From NCBI GenBank assembly GCA_003170995.1, contig PMXT01000027.1:1-8879 (forward strand): a stretch of 8,879 nt of DNA. Reading direction: 5' to 3'. The notes below the pieces were generated by a model. The model ran no database searches, was not told the DNA's origin, and saw nothing but the letters and a program-made list of their open reading frames with translations. A program made the translations under genes and the position numbers. This DNA comes from Actinomycetota bacterium (lineage in GTDB: Bacteria > Actinomycetota > Thermoleophilia > Gaiellales > Gaiellaceae). Position 1 is the first letter of the stretch. Each line of letters starts with the position of its first letter. Positions 1 through 6,633 of this stretch are shown here, in pieces.

Positions 1-97
<97 letters not shown>

Positions 98-98
<1 letters not shown>

Positions 99-472
99 TG
101 GCAACCGGCAAGCTCAAAATCAAGAAGGGCGATCTAGTCGAGATCGTCAGCGGCAAGGATCGCGGCAAGCAGGGCCGTGTCATCGAGGCGCGCCCGAGCG
201 AGCGCCGAGTCCTTGTCGAGAACCTGAACCAGATCAAGCGTCACACGCGCCCGCGAGCGATGAAAGACGCCAGCCGCATGGGCAGCCCACAAGTCGTGCC
301 CGGTGGGATCATCGAGAAGTCGGCTCCAATCGACATCTCGAACGTGATGATCGTATGTCCCGTCTGTAACAAGACAACGCGGGTCGGCGTGAAGATCGTC
401 GAGCGCAAAGGCGAGACCACAAAGGTGCGCGTGTGCCGACGCGATGACTGCGGTCAGGAGATCGACAAGTGA
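98..472 (+). CDS. rplX: 50S ribosomal protein L24 (KOW domain, cysteine-bearing form)
   Basis: L24 is an early assembly protein that binds the 5' region of 23S rRNA near the exit tunnel. The 124-residue product has the KOW segment at about residues 7-35 ([20 protein letters not shown]) and the family block [16 protein letters not shown] at 69-84. Cysteines at 87, 90, 113 and 118 form a CxxC plus CxxxxC pair, which suggests a zinc knuckle as in other cysteine-bearing L24 proteins. The start is ATG at 98, overlapping the rplN stop by one base, with GAGGT at 87-91 as ribosome binding site. A GTG at 95 would add one residue but fits the site less well. The 3' end overlaps rplE by four bases. The spacing of the second cysteine pair is noted as unusual. 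Confidence 0.96.
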
Positions 473-1056
473 GCCCCAAGCAGAAGACCAACAGTTACGT
501 GCCTCGGCTCAAGGAGCGCTACGAGGGTGAGCTGCGAACGAAGCTCAAGGAGGAGCTAGGCCTGAGCTCGATCATGCAGGTGCCCAAGCTGGCGAAGATC
601 ACGCTCAACATGGGTGTCGGCGAAGCCAAGACCGACGCCAAGGTGCTCGACTCAGCGCTCGACGAGCTGACCATCATCGCCGGCCAGCGCCCTCAGGTAC
701 GGCGTGCGCGCATGTCGATCGCGGCCTTCAAGCTGCGAGCCGGCATGCCCGTCGGCGCCAAGGTAACTCTGCGAGGAGCCCGCATGTACGAGTTCCTCGA
801 TCGGCTCGTCTCGGTGGCGTTGCCGCGCATTCGCGACTTCCGCGGGCTCGATCCGGGCTCGTTCGATGGTCGCGGAAACTACTCGCTCGGTATTCGCGAG
901 CAGGTCATCTTTCCCGAGATCAACTACGACGACGTCGTCCAGATTCGAGGGCTCGACGTCACGATCACAACCACGGCCGAAAGCGATGAGACGTCACTAG
1001 CGCTTTTACGTGGTATGGGCTTGCCATTCGCCACAGAAAGAAGGGAACGTGGCTAA
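469..1056 (+). CDS. rplE: 50S ribosomal protein L5
   Basis: L5 binds 5S rRNA and helps form the central protuberance and an intersubunit bridge. The 195-residue product shows the family blocks in order: [18 protein letters not shown] (about 44-61), a central segment with [22 protein letters not shown] (about 83-103), [20 protein letters not shown] and [13 protein letters not shown]. It ends with [10 protein letters not shown] plus a short charged tail, ATERRERG. The start is GTG at 469, which overlaps the rplX stop (GTGA). AGGAG at 456-460 lies 8 bases upstream. The 3' end overlaps the rpsN start by eight bases, so the charged tail is encoded in the overlap and just before it. Confidence 0.97.
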   Translation: MSPKQKTNSYVPRLKERYEGELRTKLKEELGLSSIMQVPKLAKITLNMGVGEAKTDAKVLDSALDELTIIAGQRPQVRRARMSIAAFKLRAGMPVGAKVTLRGARMYEFLDRLVSVALPRIRDFRGLDPGSFDGRGNYSLGIREQVIFPEINYDDVVQIRGLDVTITTTAESDETSLALLRGMGLPFATERRERG

Positions 1057-1234
1057 GAAGTCACTTGTAGTCAAGCAATCAAGGCCCCACCGCTTCAGCA
1101 CACGCGAGTATTCGCGTTGCCAGCGCTGCGGCCGCCCACGCGCGGTTTTCCGCAAGTTCAAGCTCTGCCGTATTTGCCTGCGCGAGCTTGCTCACGAAGG
1201 TGTCATTCCTGGGATGACCAAGAGCTCCTGGTAG
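1049..1234 (+). CDS. rpsZ: 30S ribosomal protein S14, type Z (zinc-binding)
   Basis: S14 sits in the 30S head next to S3 and S10. The 61-residue length and the four cysteines at 24, 27, 40 and 43 (CQRC and CRIC, either side of [12 protein letters not shown]) identify the short zinc form called type Z. The ending [11 protein letters not shown] is canonical. The start is GTG at 1049, giving MAKKSLVVK, the usual N-terminus and exactly the usual family length. A longer reading from ATG 1010 would add 13 residues read out of frame from rplE, and I rejected it. AAGGGA at 1041-1046 serves as a closely spaced ribosome binding site. The gene overlaps rplE by eight bases. It is also often named rpsN. 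Confidence 0.97.
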   Translation: MAKKSLVVKQSRPHRFSTREYSRCQRCGRPRAVFRKFKLCRICLRELAHEGVIPGMTKSSW

Positions 1235-1239
1235 GAGGG
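1233..1239 (+). promoter_or_regulatory. Strong ribosome binding site for rpsH
   Basis: AGGAGGG overlaps the rpsN stop codon (TAG at 1232-1234) and ends seven bases before the GTG at 1247. It is among the strongest Shine-Dalgarno matches in the window, and it settles the GTG start of rpsH. Confidence 0.85.
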
Positions 1240-1246
1240 TGCGACC

Positions 1247-1642
1247 GTGCAGACCGATCCAATAGCCGACATGCTGACCCGTATCCGCAACGCCAACAAG
1301 GCGCTGCAGGAAGAGGTACGCATGCCGACCTCGCGCATCAAGGAATCGATTGCGCGCATCCTCGTGGAAGAGGGCTACGTTCGCGACTTCCGCGTCGAGA
1401 AGGGTGAGAGCTTCGATTCACTGGCCATCCAGCTCAAGTTCGGGCGAAACCGCGAGCGGGTCATCACCGGCCTGCGTCGCATCTCGCGCCCCGGACGCCG
1501 CGTATATGCCAAGGGCGATCGCCTACCGCGGGTACTCGGTGGCATGGGCACCGCTATTCTTTCCACCTCCAAGGGCCTCATCACGAGCCGCCGCGCTCAA
1601 GAGGAAGGCATCGGAGGCGAGGTCATCTGCTTTGTTTGGTGA
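1247..1642 (+). CDS. rpsH: 30S ribosomal protein S8
   Basis: S8 binds the central domain of 16S rRNA and is a primary assembly protein. In E. coli it also represses the spc operon by binding the mRNA near rplE. The 131-residue product begins MQTDPIADMLTRIRNA, the universal S8 N-terminus. It carries SRPGRRVYA and RVLGGMGTAILSTSKGLIT in the C-terminal half and ends GIGGEVICFVW. The length is normal for the family. The GTG start at 1247 is fixed by the AGGAGGG just upstream. Downstream, a 57-base gap with a hairpin separates it from rplF, the only sizeable gap in the ribosomal-protein block before secY. Confidence 0.97.
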   Translation: MQTDPIADMLTRIRNANKALQEEVRMPTSRIKESIARILVEEGYVRDFRVEKGESFDSLAIQLKFGRNRERVITGLRRISRPGRRVYAKGDRLPRVLGGMGTAILSTSKGLITSRRAQEEGIGGEVICFVW

Positions 1643-1654
1643 TAACCGGCGAGG

Positions 1655-1675
1655 GTCTGGCGATTCGCGCCAGAC
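1655..1675 (+). other. Perfect 8-bp hairpin in the rpsH-rplF gap
   Basis: GTCTGGCG at 1655-1662 pairs without mismatch with CGCCAGAC at 1668-1675 around the five-base loop ATTCG. The hairpin lies in the 57-base non-coding gap 1643-1699. No run of T follows (the next bases are AGAGAGTG), so it does not look like an intrinsic terminator. It could be an RNA processing or stabilising element, or a protein-binding site in the mRNA. Function is not known from the sequence. Confidence 0.7.
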
Positions 1676-1682
1676 AGAGAGT

Positions 1683-1688
1683 GAAGGA
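1683..1688 (+). promoter_or_regulatory. Ribosome binding site for rplF
   Basis: GAAGGA lies 11 bases before the GTG at 1700. The spacing is slightly long but acceptable. rplF is not coupled to its upstream gene by overlap, so this site must work on its own. Confidence 0.65.
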
Positions 1689-1699
1689 CGTTAACTGAC

Positions 1700-2233
1700 G
1701 TGAGTCGTATTGGGAGAAAGCCGATCGAGGTACCGAGCGGAGTCACCGTTACGATCACGCCTGGGCGCGTCGAGGTGAATGGGCCTCTGGGCACCCTCTC
1801 GCAGGCCGTGCCGCAGCGGATGAAGATCGAGCAAGATGCGGGGCAGGTCGTTGTGGTCAGGCCAACCGATCGCGGCGAGGATCGAGCTCTGCACGGCCTC
1901 ACCCGTACGCTAGTCGCCAACATGGTCGAGGGAGTTGCCAACGGTTTTTCCAAGCAGCTCGAGATCCAGGGAGTTGGCTACCGCGCGGCACTCAAGGGAC
2001 AAGACCTCGAGCTCGCCGTCGGCTACTCGCACTCGGTCGTTATCAGGCCGCACGTCGGTATCGACTTCGAAGTCCCCTCCCCTACCCAGATTGTCGTCAA
2101 GGGAACCGACAAGCAGATGGTGGGACAGATGGCCGCCGAGATTCGTGCCGTGCGCCCGCCCGAGCCCTACAAGGGTAAGGGCATTCGCTACGTTGGCGAG
2201 TACGTGCGCCGGAAGGTTGGTAAGAGAGCATGA
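1700..2233 (+). CDS. rplF: 50S ribosomal protein L6
   Basis: L6 lies near the sarcin-ricin loop of 23S rRNA and the factor-binding site. The 177-residue product begins [17 protein letters not shown], the standard N-terminus. It has the two tandem L6 repeats, roughly residues 10-82 and 90-165: NGPLGTLSQ in the first, [20 protein letters not shown] leading into [20 protein letters not shown] in the second. The terminal block [20 protein letters not shown] is highly diagnostic. The start is GTG at 1700. The 3' end overlaps the rplR start by four bases (ATGA). Nothing is missing compared with the family. Confidence 0.97.
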   Translation: MSRIGRKPIEVPSGVTVTITPGRVEVNGPLGTLSQAVPQRMKIEQDAGQVVVVRPTDRGEDRALHGLTRTLVANMVEGVANGFSKQLEIQGVGYRAALKGQDLELAVGYSHSVVIRPHVGIDFEVPSPTQIVVKGTDKQMVGQMAAEIRAVRPPEPYKGKGIRYVGEYVRRKVGKRA

Positions 2234-2589
2234 GTAGTAGTCTCAGCACCCGGGAAGCCCGTATTCGCCGCCATCGGCGCGTGCGCAGCAAGGTTGTCGG
2301 TACGGCCGAGCGTCCGCGCCTGGTTGTCTTCCGCTCCAATCGGGGCATCTCGGCGCAGCTCGTGGATGACGGGCGCGGGCGCACGCTTGCGGCGGCGGCC
2401 TGGACGAGCCTGCCCAAGAGCTTCAAGGGCAACAAGACCGCCCAGGCAGCCGAGGTCGGAAAGCGCCTGGCAGCGAGCGCGAGCAAGGCCGGGGTCGAGA
2501 CCTGCGTCTTCGATCGCGCCGGCTACCTCTACCACGGTCGTGTCAAGGCGCTCGCGGAAGCGGCGCGCGAAGGAGGACTCAAGTTTTGA
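2230..2589 (+). CDS. rplR: 50S ribosomal protein L18
   Basis: L18 binds 5S rRNA together with L5 and anchors it in the central protuberance. The 119-residue product shows a basic N-terminus ([18 protein letters not shown]), then [21 protein letters not shown], and the typical end [27 protein letters not shown] split across about residues 93-119. The length is normal for the family. The ATG start at 2230 overlaps the rplF stop (ATGA). The nearest purine-rich site, GGAAGG at 2211-2216, is rather far away, so translational coupling probably matters here. The 3' end overlaps rpsE by four bases. Confidence 0.97.
   Translation: MSSSLSTREARIRRHRRVRSKVVGTAERPRLVVFRSNRGISAQLVDDGRGRTLAAAAWTSLPKSFKGNKTAQAAEVGKRLAASASKAGVETCVFDRAGYLYHGRVKALAEAAREGGLKF
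2570..2576 (+). promoter_or_regulatory. Strong ribosome binding site that supports the TTG start of rpsE
   Basis: AAGGAGG lies inside the end of rplR, nine bases before TTG at 2586. This near-consensus site makes the unusual TTG start convincing. Confidence 0.85.
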
Positions 2590-3125
2590 GCAACTTAGAA
2601 GCATCCGAGCCACGCGAGCTCAAGGAACGTGTGATCGAGATCAACCGCGTCGCCAAGGTGGTCAAGGGCGGTCGGCGTTTCTCCTTTACCGCGCTGGTGG
2701 CGATCGGCGACGAGGTCGATCGTGTCGGGGTTGGCTATGGAAAGGCGCGCGAGGTGCCACTCGCAATCACCAAAGCTGTCGAGGACGCCAAGAAGAACCT
2801 CTTTACCGTGCCCAAGCACCGCACGACGATCACGCACGGGACGATCGGGAAGTTCGATGCGGCGCGCGTGATGCTCAGGCCCGCCAGCGAGGGTACCGGT
2901 GTCATCGCCGGCGGCGGTGTGCGAGCGGTGCTCGAGCTGGCCGGGATCCACGACATTCTCGCCAAGAGCCTTGGTACCACCAATCCGATTAACATGGCCA
3001 AGGCGACCGTGAACGCTCTCAAGAGCCTGCGCCGGCCGGAAGATGTTGCACGCATCCGCGGCAAATCCATAGCCGATGTGCTGCCACCGCGACGGCCTAC
3101 CGAAACAACGGAGGCATCTGCCTGA
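2586..3125 (+). CDS. rpsE: 30S ribosomal protein S5
   Basis: S5 lies at the mRNA entry side of the 30S subunit and affects decoding accuracy. The 179-residue product has the N-terminal double-stranded-RNA-binding fold at about residues 15-80: [20 protein letters not shown], then [21 protein letters not shown]. The C-terminal domain follows, with [38 protein letters not shown] and SLRRPEDVA. It is slightly longer than E. coli S5 because of a short tail after IADVLP ([12 protein letters not shown]). Translation starts at TTG 2586, overlapping the rplR stop (TTGA), with AAGGAGG nine bases upstream. The 3' end shares one base with rpmD. Confidence 0.97.
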   Translation: MSNLEASEPRELKERVIEINRVAKVVKGGRRFSFTALVAIGDEVDRVGVGYGKAREVPLAITKAVEDAKKNLFTVPKHRTTITHGTIGKFDAARVMLRPASEGTGVIAGGGVRAVLELAGIHDILAKSLGTTNPINMAKATVNALKSLRRPEDVARIRGKSIADVLPPRRPTETTEASA

Positions 3126-3307
3126 TGGCTCGCCTGCGCATCACCCAGACCAAGAGCGTGATCACCGAGAGCCCCCAGCACCGGGGGACGTTGCGCGCGC
3201 TTGGGCTCAGACGCATCGGCCGCTCGGTTGAGCATGAGGAGAGCCCTCAACTGGCCGGCATGCTCAAGAAGGTCAACCATCTCGTCAAGGTCGAGGAGTT
3301 GCGATGA
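3125..3307 (+). CDS. rpmD: 50S ribosomal protein L30
   Basis: L30 is a small 23S rRNA-binding protein found in many bacteria but absent from some lineages. The 60-residue product begins [20 protein letters not shown], followed by TLRALGLRRIGRSVEHEESP and the end KKVNHLVKVEEL, all typical. The ATG start at 3125 shares its A with the rpsE stop codon (TGATG). GGAGG at 3110-3114 lies ten bases upstream. The 3' end overlaps rplO by four bases. Length and position between rpsE and rplO are standard. Confidence 0.96.
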   Translation: MARLRITQTKSVITESPQHRGTLRALGLRRIGRSVEHEESPQLAGMLKKVNHLVKVEELR

Positions 3308-3882
3308 CGGGCGAGCTCAACCTCTCCAATCTATCTCCGGCCCAGCCGCGTAAGGCGCGCAAGCGCATCGGACGCGGCCAGGGCTCGGGTAAAGGGCGCT
3401 ACTCCGGGCGCGGGCTCAAGGGCCAGAAGTCGCGTGCCGGCTCACACAAGATGCGCCCGGGTTTTGCGGGCGGCCAGATGCCGTTGGTCATGCGCCTCCC
3501 CAAGCTGCGTGGCTCGACATCGAAGGACGCCATGCCCGTCGGCCCCTTTCGCACCGAGACTCAACCGGTCAACGTTCGCGATCTCGAGCGCTTTGACGCG
3601 GGGACCGATGTGACCCCAGAGCTGATGCTCGCGCACGGGCTCGTCTCGAGCTCTCGCATCGACGTGAAGGTGCTGGGTGACGGCGAGCTGACCAAGAAGC
3701 TGACAGTCACGGCGCATCGTTTCTCGGGCAGTGCGCGGGAGAAGATCGAGAAGGCGGGCGGTAAGGTTGTTTGCTTGCGCGAGGCGGTCGCCAAGGCCCC
3801 GGCGAAGCGCGCCAAGGCGAAGCCGAAGCCGAGCGAAGAGACAGCTCCGGCCGAGGCGCCGGCCGCCGAGCCAGAGGAGTAG
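3304..3882 (+). CDS. rplO: 50S ribosomal protein L15 with a C-terminal Ala/Lys/Pro/Glu tail
   Basis: L15 is a late-assembly protein of the large subunit that reaches into 23S rRNA through a long glycine- and arginine-rich N-terminus. Here that part reads RKRIGRGQGSGKGRYSGRG, with GQKSRAG just after. The globular part contains GFAGGQMPLVMRLPKLRG and ends near GGKVVCLRE at about residue 158. After that comes a low-complexity tail of about 32 residues, basic first (KAPAKRAKAKPKP) and then acidic (SEETAPAEAPAAEPEE). This brings the protein to 192 residues, against about 145-150 in many bacteria. The ATG start at 3304 overlaps rpmD (ATGA), and GAGGAG at 3293-3298 is the ribosome binding site. A nine-base gap separates it from secY. 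Confidence 0.96.
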   Translation: MTGELNLSNLSPAQPRKARKRIGRGQGSGKGRYSGRGLKGQKSRAGSHKMRPGFAGGQMPLVMRLPKLRGSTSKDAMPVGPFRTETQPVNVRDLERFDAGTDVTPELMLAHGLVSSSRIDVKVLGDGELTKKLTVTAHRFSGSAREKIEKAGGKVVCLREAVAKAPAKRAKAKPKPSEETAPAEAPAAEPEE

Positions 3883-3891
3883 CGAGGACGC

Positions 3892-5145
3892 ATGCTCTCC
3901 TGGCTCGCCAATGCCTGGAAGGTTCCCGAGCTTCGTAAGCGCGTCCTCTTCACCGCGCTCATCCTTGCGCTCTACCGGCTCGGCTCCTGGATGCCGGCCC
4001 CCGGGGTCGACTCCGCGAAGATCAAGCAGGCCTTCGAGAATCAGAACGGCACCGTTTTAAACCTGCTCAACATGTTCTCGGGCGGAGCGCTCTCGAAGTT
4101 TTCACTCTTCGCGCTCGGGATCATGCCCTACATCACGGCCTCGATCATCATGCAGCTCATGACGGCGGCTGTTCCCAGGCTCGAGCAGCTACAGAAAGAA
4201 GGCGAGTCCGGCTACGCGAAGATCACCCAGTACACGCGCTACTTCACCGTCGGCCTATCGTTGATCCAGGCGATCGGCTGGACATACCTCTTCCATCGCC
4301 AGGGCGACCTACCCGGGAACACGGGCCGCTACCTGCTGATCGTCCTCACGCTCACGGCCGGCTCGGTGCTCTTGATGTGGCTCGGCGAGCTGATCACGAA
4401 GCGAGGCGTCGGAAACGGAATATCGCTGCTCGTGTTCGCTTCGATCATCGATGGTCTCTACGGCGGCTTGCAGGTCTGGATCAACGGCGGCTCCAGCGAG
4501 CGTCTCTTCTTCCCGCTGCTTGTGCTCGGCGTCATCGTGGCGGTCGTCTTCGTCCAAGAAGGGCAGCGCAAGATCCCGATTCAATACGCGAAGCGCATGA
4601 TCGGTCGCCGCATGACGACCGGCGGCTCGACTTACATGCCGCTGCGCGTGAACATGGCGGGCGTCATCCCGGTCATCTTTGCCGCGGCGATCATGTCCTT
4701 CCCGCCCACGATCGCGCTCTTCTTCCCGGGCACGCAGCATTTCATCAACAGCAACTTCAAGCCGACTAACACCTCCTATCTCGCTCTGGAGGCGATTCTG
4801 ATCATCGGTTTCACGTTCTTCTACACCGCCGTTCAGTTCAATCCACTCGACCAGGCCGACAACCTGCGTAAAAACGGTGGCTACGTTCCCGGCATCCGGC
4901 CCGGCCCGCCCACGGCGCAGTATTTCGACCGCGTGCTGACGCGCCTCACCTTTCCGGGCTCGCTCTTCCTTGCTCTGGTTGCCATCTTTCCGGTGCTCGT
5001 GATCAAGTACTTCGGCTTCTCGCAGGCCAGTCGGCGCGCGCTCGGCGGAACATCGATCCTGATCGTCGTCGGAGTCGCCCTCGACACGATGCGCCAGATG
5101 GAATCACAGATGATGGCGCGCTCCTACGAAGGGTTCTTGAAGTGA
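3892..5145 (+). CDS. secY: Protein translocase channel subunit SecY
   Basis: SecY forms the membrane channel through which SecA or the ribosome pushes unfolded proteins, together with SecE and SecG. The 417-residue product has about ten hydrophobic spans, beginning around residues 17-33 and ending around 380-398. Diagnostic blocks include GIMPYITASIIMQL in span 2, GELITKRGVGNGISLLVF before span 5, QEGQRKIPIQYAKR in the large cytoplasmic loop, and LRVNMAGVIPVIFA at span 7. FNPLDQADNLRKNGGYVPGI lies in the second cytoplasmic loop, and the protein ends SQMMARSYEGFLK. The ATG start at 3892 is preceded by GAGGA at 3884-3888 with short spacing and by a second site, GGAG, at 3876-3879. The 3' end overlaps adk by four bases. 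Confidence 0.98.
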   Translation: MLSWLANAWKVPELRKRVLFTALILALYRLGSWMPAPGVDSAKIKQAFENQNGTVLNLLNMFSGGALSKFSLFALGIMPYITASIIMQLMTAAVPRLEQLQKEGESGYAKITQYTRYFTVGLSLIQAIGWTYLFHRQGDLPGNTGRYLLIVLTLTAGSVLLMWLGELITKRGVGNGISLLVFASIIDGLYGGLQVWINGGSSERLFFPLLVLGVIVAVVFVQEGQRKIPIQYAKRMIGRRMTTGGSTYMPLRVNMAGVIPVIFAAAIMSFPPTIALFFPGTQHFINSNFKPTNTSYLALEAILIIGFTFFYTAVQFNPLDQADNLRKNGGYVPGIRPGPPTAQYFDRVLTRLTFPGSLFLALVAIFPVLVIKYFGFSQASRRALGGTSILIVVGVALDTMRQMESQMMARSYEGFLK

Positions 5146-5720
5146 GTGAGCTGAGCATCGTGATGTTGGGTGCTCCCGGCGCCGGCAAGGGAACGCAGGC
5201 GGTTCGTATTGCCGAGGCGCACGGCATTCCGCACATCTCGACCGGCGAGATGCTGCGCAGCGCGATCGCGGCCGGGTCGGAGTTGGGCCAGAAGGCGAAG
5301 GAGATAGTCGAGAGCGGAGCGTTGGTTCCCGACGAGCTCATCGTGGAGGTCATTCGCGAGCGTTTGTCTCAGCCGGACGCCAGTGGCGGCTTCGTCCTCG
5401 ACGGATTTCCGCGCACGATCGGCCAGGTCGAGGCGCTCGATCTGCTTCTGGTCGAGCTCGCTCGTCCACTCGAGGTCGTGCTCGAGCTCGAGCTCGAGCA
5501 GGAGACCGCTGTGGAGCGCATGCTCGGGCGCGCGGCCGAGCAAGGTCGGGCCGATGACACTCCTGAGGTGATCAAGAATCGCTTCGAGGTTTATCGCCGT
5601 CAGACCGAGCCGCTCTCCAACTACTACCGCAGCAAGGGAATCCTTGTCGTCATCGATTCCTCGCCCAGCATGGACGAGGTGTTCGCCGAGATCGAGCGCG
5701 TACTCGACGGCGTCGCATGA
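5142..5720 (+). CDS. adk: Adenylate kinase, short-lid form
   Basis: The enzyme interconverts ATP plus AMP with two ADP in the cytoplasm. The 192-residue product has the P-loop GAPGAGKGTQ at residues 10-19 with Lys16. STGEMLR at 33-39 is the AMP-binding strand, with Glu where many homologues have Asp. DGFPRT at 87-92 is conserved, and the lid region GRAAEQGRADDTPE (129-142) is short. The missing long, cysteine-bearing lid marks the short form common in actinobacteria and some other bacteria. Translation starts at GTG 5142, overlapping the secY stop (GTGA), with GAAGGG at 5128-5133 eight bases upstream. A run of three CTCGAG units encodes LELELE at residues 114-119. The 3' end overlaps map by four bases. 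Confidence 0.97.
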   Translation: MSELSIVMLGAPGAGKGTQAVRIAEAHGIPHISTGEMLRSAIAAGSELGQKAKEIVESGALVPDELIVEVIRERLSQPDASGGFVLDGFPRTIGQVEALDLLLVELARPLEVVLELELEQETAVERMLGRAAEQGRADDTPEVIKNRFEVYRRQTEPLSNYYRSKGILVVIDSSPSMDEVFAEIERVLDGVA

Positions 5721-6505
5721 TCATCCGTAAGTCGCCACCCGAAATCGAGCGGATGGCGAAGTCCGGCGAGCTCGTCGCCCGCTCGCTTGCCGTGGTTGGA
5801 GCCGCGATTGCTCCGGGAGTCACGACCGCCGAGCTCGACGCTCTAGTCGAGGAGTTCATCCGCTCGCACGGCGCTGAGCCAACCTTCAAGGGCTACCGAG
5901 GCTACCCAGCGTCCATCTGCGCCTCGCCGAACTCTACGGTCGTACACGGTATTCCGGGCGGCTACAAGCTGGCCGAGGGGGACATTCTCTCGGTCGACGT
6001 CGGCGTGACGCTGAACGGCTTCGTTGGTGATGGTGCTTTCACCTTTCCGGTCGGCGAGATCACTCCGGAAGCACGCGAGCTTCTCGAGACCTGTCGAGCC
6101 GCACTCGCGGCTGGAGTGGAGCAAGCTCGGGTTGGGAACAGGCTCACCGATATCTCGCACGCCGTGCAGACGACGACCGAAAGCGCGCATTTCTCTGTCG
6201 TGCGCACGCTCGTTGGTCACGGTGTCGGCCGGGCCATGCACGAGGATCCGCAAATCCCGAACTACGGCGAGCCCGGGCGTGGCCCGGAGCTGAGGGAAGG
6301 CATGACACTGGCAATCGAGCCGATGATCACAGCCGGTTCGCCGGACGTCTACGTACACGAAGACGAATGGTCGATCTCGAGCGCGGACGATTCGCTCGCA
6401 GCGCACTTCGAGCACACGATCGCGATCACCGAAAGTGGACCGCGCATCCTCACGACGGCGCCAGATATCGATCTCGCGGCAATAGCTGGGCTTTTGGTGA
6501 GTTGA
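5717..6505 (+). CDS. map: Methionine aminopeptidase type I
   Basis: It removes the initiator methionine from nascent proteins whose second residue is small. The 262-residue product has the pita-bread fold signature and all five expected metal ligands: Asp94 (VDVG), Asp105 ([10 protein letters not shown]), His168 (VGHGVGR), Glu201 (AIEPM) and Glu232 (FEHT). The catalytic histidines 77 (VVHGIP) and 175 are also present. There is no N-terminal zinc-finger or SH3-binding extension, so this is the short type Ia. The ATG at 5717 overlaps the adk stop (ATGA), and I see no clear ribosome binding site, so coupling with adk is likely. Placement directly after adk is the usual gram-positive order. A 128-base gap to infA follows. 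Confidence 0.97.
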   Translation: MIIRKSPPEIERMAKSGELVARSLAVVGAAIAPGVTTAELDALVEEFIRSHGAEPTFKGYRGYPASICASPNSTVVHGIPGGYKLAEGDILSVDVGVTLNGFVGDGAFTFPVGEITPEARELLETCRAALAAGVEQARVGNRLTDISHAVQTTTESAHFSVVRTLVGHGVGRAMHEDPQIPNYGEPGRGPELREGMTLAIEPMITAGSPDVYVHEDEWSISSADDSLAAHFEHTIAITESGPRILTTAPDIDLAAIAGLLVS

Positions 6506-6528
6506 CGGTGGTCGAGATGCGCGACGAT

Positions 6529-6551
6529 GCGATCGTAGCTGCTACGATTGC
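6529..6551 (+). other. Inverted repeat 1 in the map-infA gap
   Basis: GCGATCGTAG at 6529-6538 pairs with CTACGATTGC at 6542-6551 around the three-base loop CTG. That gives ten pairs including one G-U. No T-rich tract follows, so it is not a typical intrinsic terminator. As DNA, the core ATCGTAGC/GCTACGAT is a near-perfect palindrome and could equally be a binding site for a dimeric regulator. Confidence 0.65.
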
Positions 6552-6600
6552 CAACCGCGGCGCAGTGCGTCTGACTGTGCGTGCGTACCGTAGGCATCAG

Positions 6601-6618
6601 CGCGCTCCAATGAGCGCG
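6601..6618 (+). other. Inverted repeat 2 in the map-infA gap
   Basis: CGCGCTC at 6601-6607 pairs perfectly with GAGCGCG at 6612-6618 around the loop CAAT. It ends 15 bases before the infA ATG and is followed by GTTTCC. It covers an alternative in-frame ATG at 6610. If formed in the mRNA it would sit just upstream of the initiation region and could affect translation of infA. Confidence 0.6.
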
Positions 6619-6633
6619 GTTTCCGTGAGAAGG

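Larger units (their letters stand above)
6506..6633 (+). other. map-infA intergenic region, possible leader of the alpha cluster
   Basis: This is the longest non-coding gap in the window. It holds two strong inverted repeats, at 6529-6551 and 6601-6618, each listed separately. TTGACG at 6502-6507 resembles a -35 element, but no TAnnnT lies 16-19 bases downstream. TACCGT at 6586-6591 fits TAnnnT without a matching -35. The frame of infA stays open throughout this gap. By position it may carry a promoter or a regulated leader for infA-rpmJ-rpsM-rpsK-rpsD-rpoA. That role is inferred from position and structure only. Confidence 0.4.

Noticed and set aside
1010..1048. Upstream ATG that would extend S14 by 13 residues
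   Set aside because: The added residues come from rplE read out of frame, while GTG at 1049 gives the standard 61-residue protein.
1655..1675. rpsH-rplF hairpin as a Rho-independent terminator
   Set aside because: No T-rich tract follows the stem, and termination here would cut the spc operon in the middle.
2294..2992. Plus-strand open frame of 232 codons overlapping rplR and rpsE in another frame
   Set aside because: It is Arg/Ser/Ala-rich, spans two certain genes out of frame, and has no motif or ribosome binding site. It is a GC-rich shadow.
4309..4740. Minus-strand open frame of 143 codons opposite secY
   Set aside because: The product is a highly charged Arg/Asp/Glu/His-rich string, the usual artefact of reading opposite hydrophobic membrane segments. 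It has no independent support.
6502..6507. TTGACG at the map stop codon as the -35 of an infA promoter
   Set aside because: No TAnnnT element lies 16-19 bases downstream. The nearest candidates, TACGAT at 6543 and TACCGT at 6586, are too far away, so a promoter is possible but not supported.
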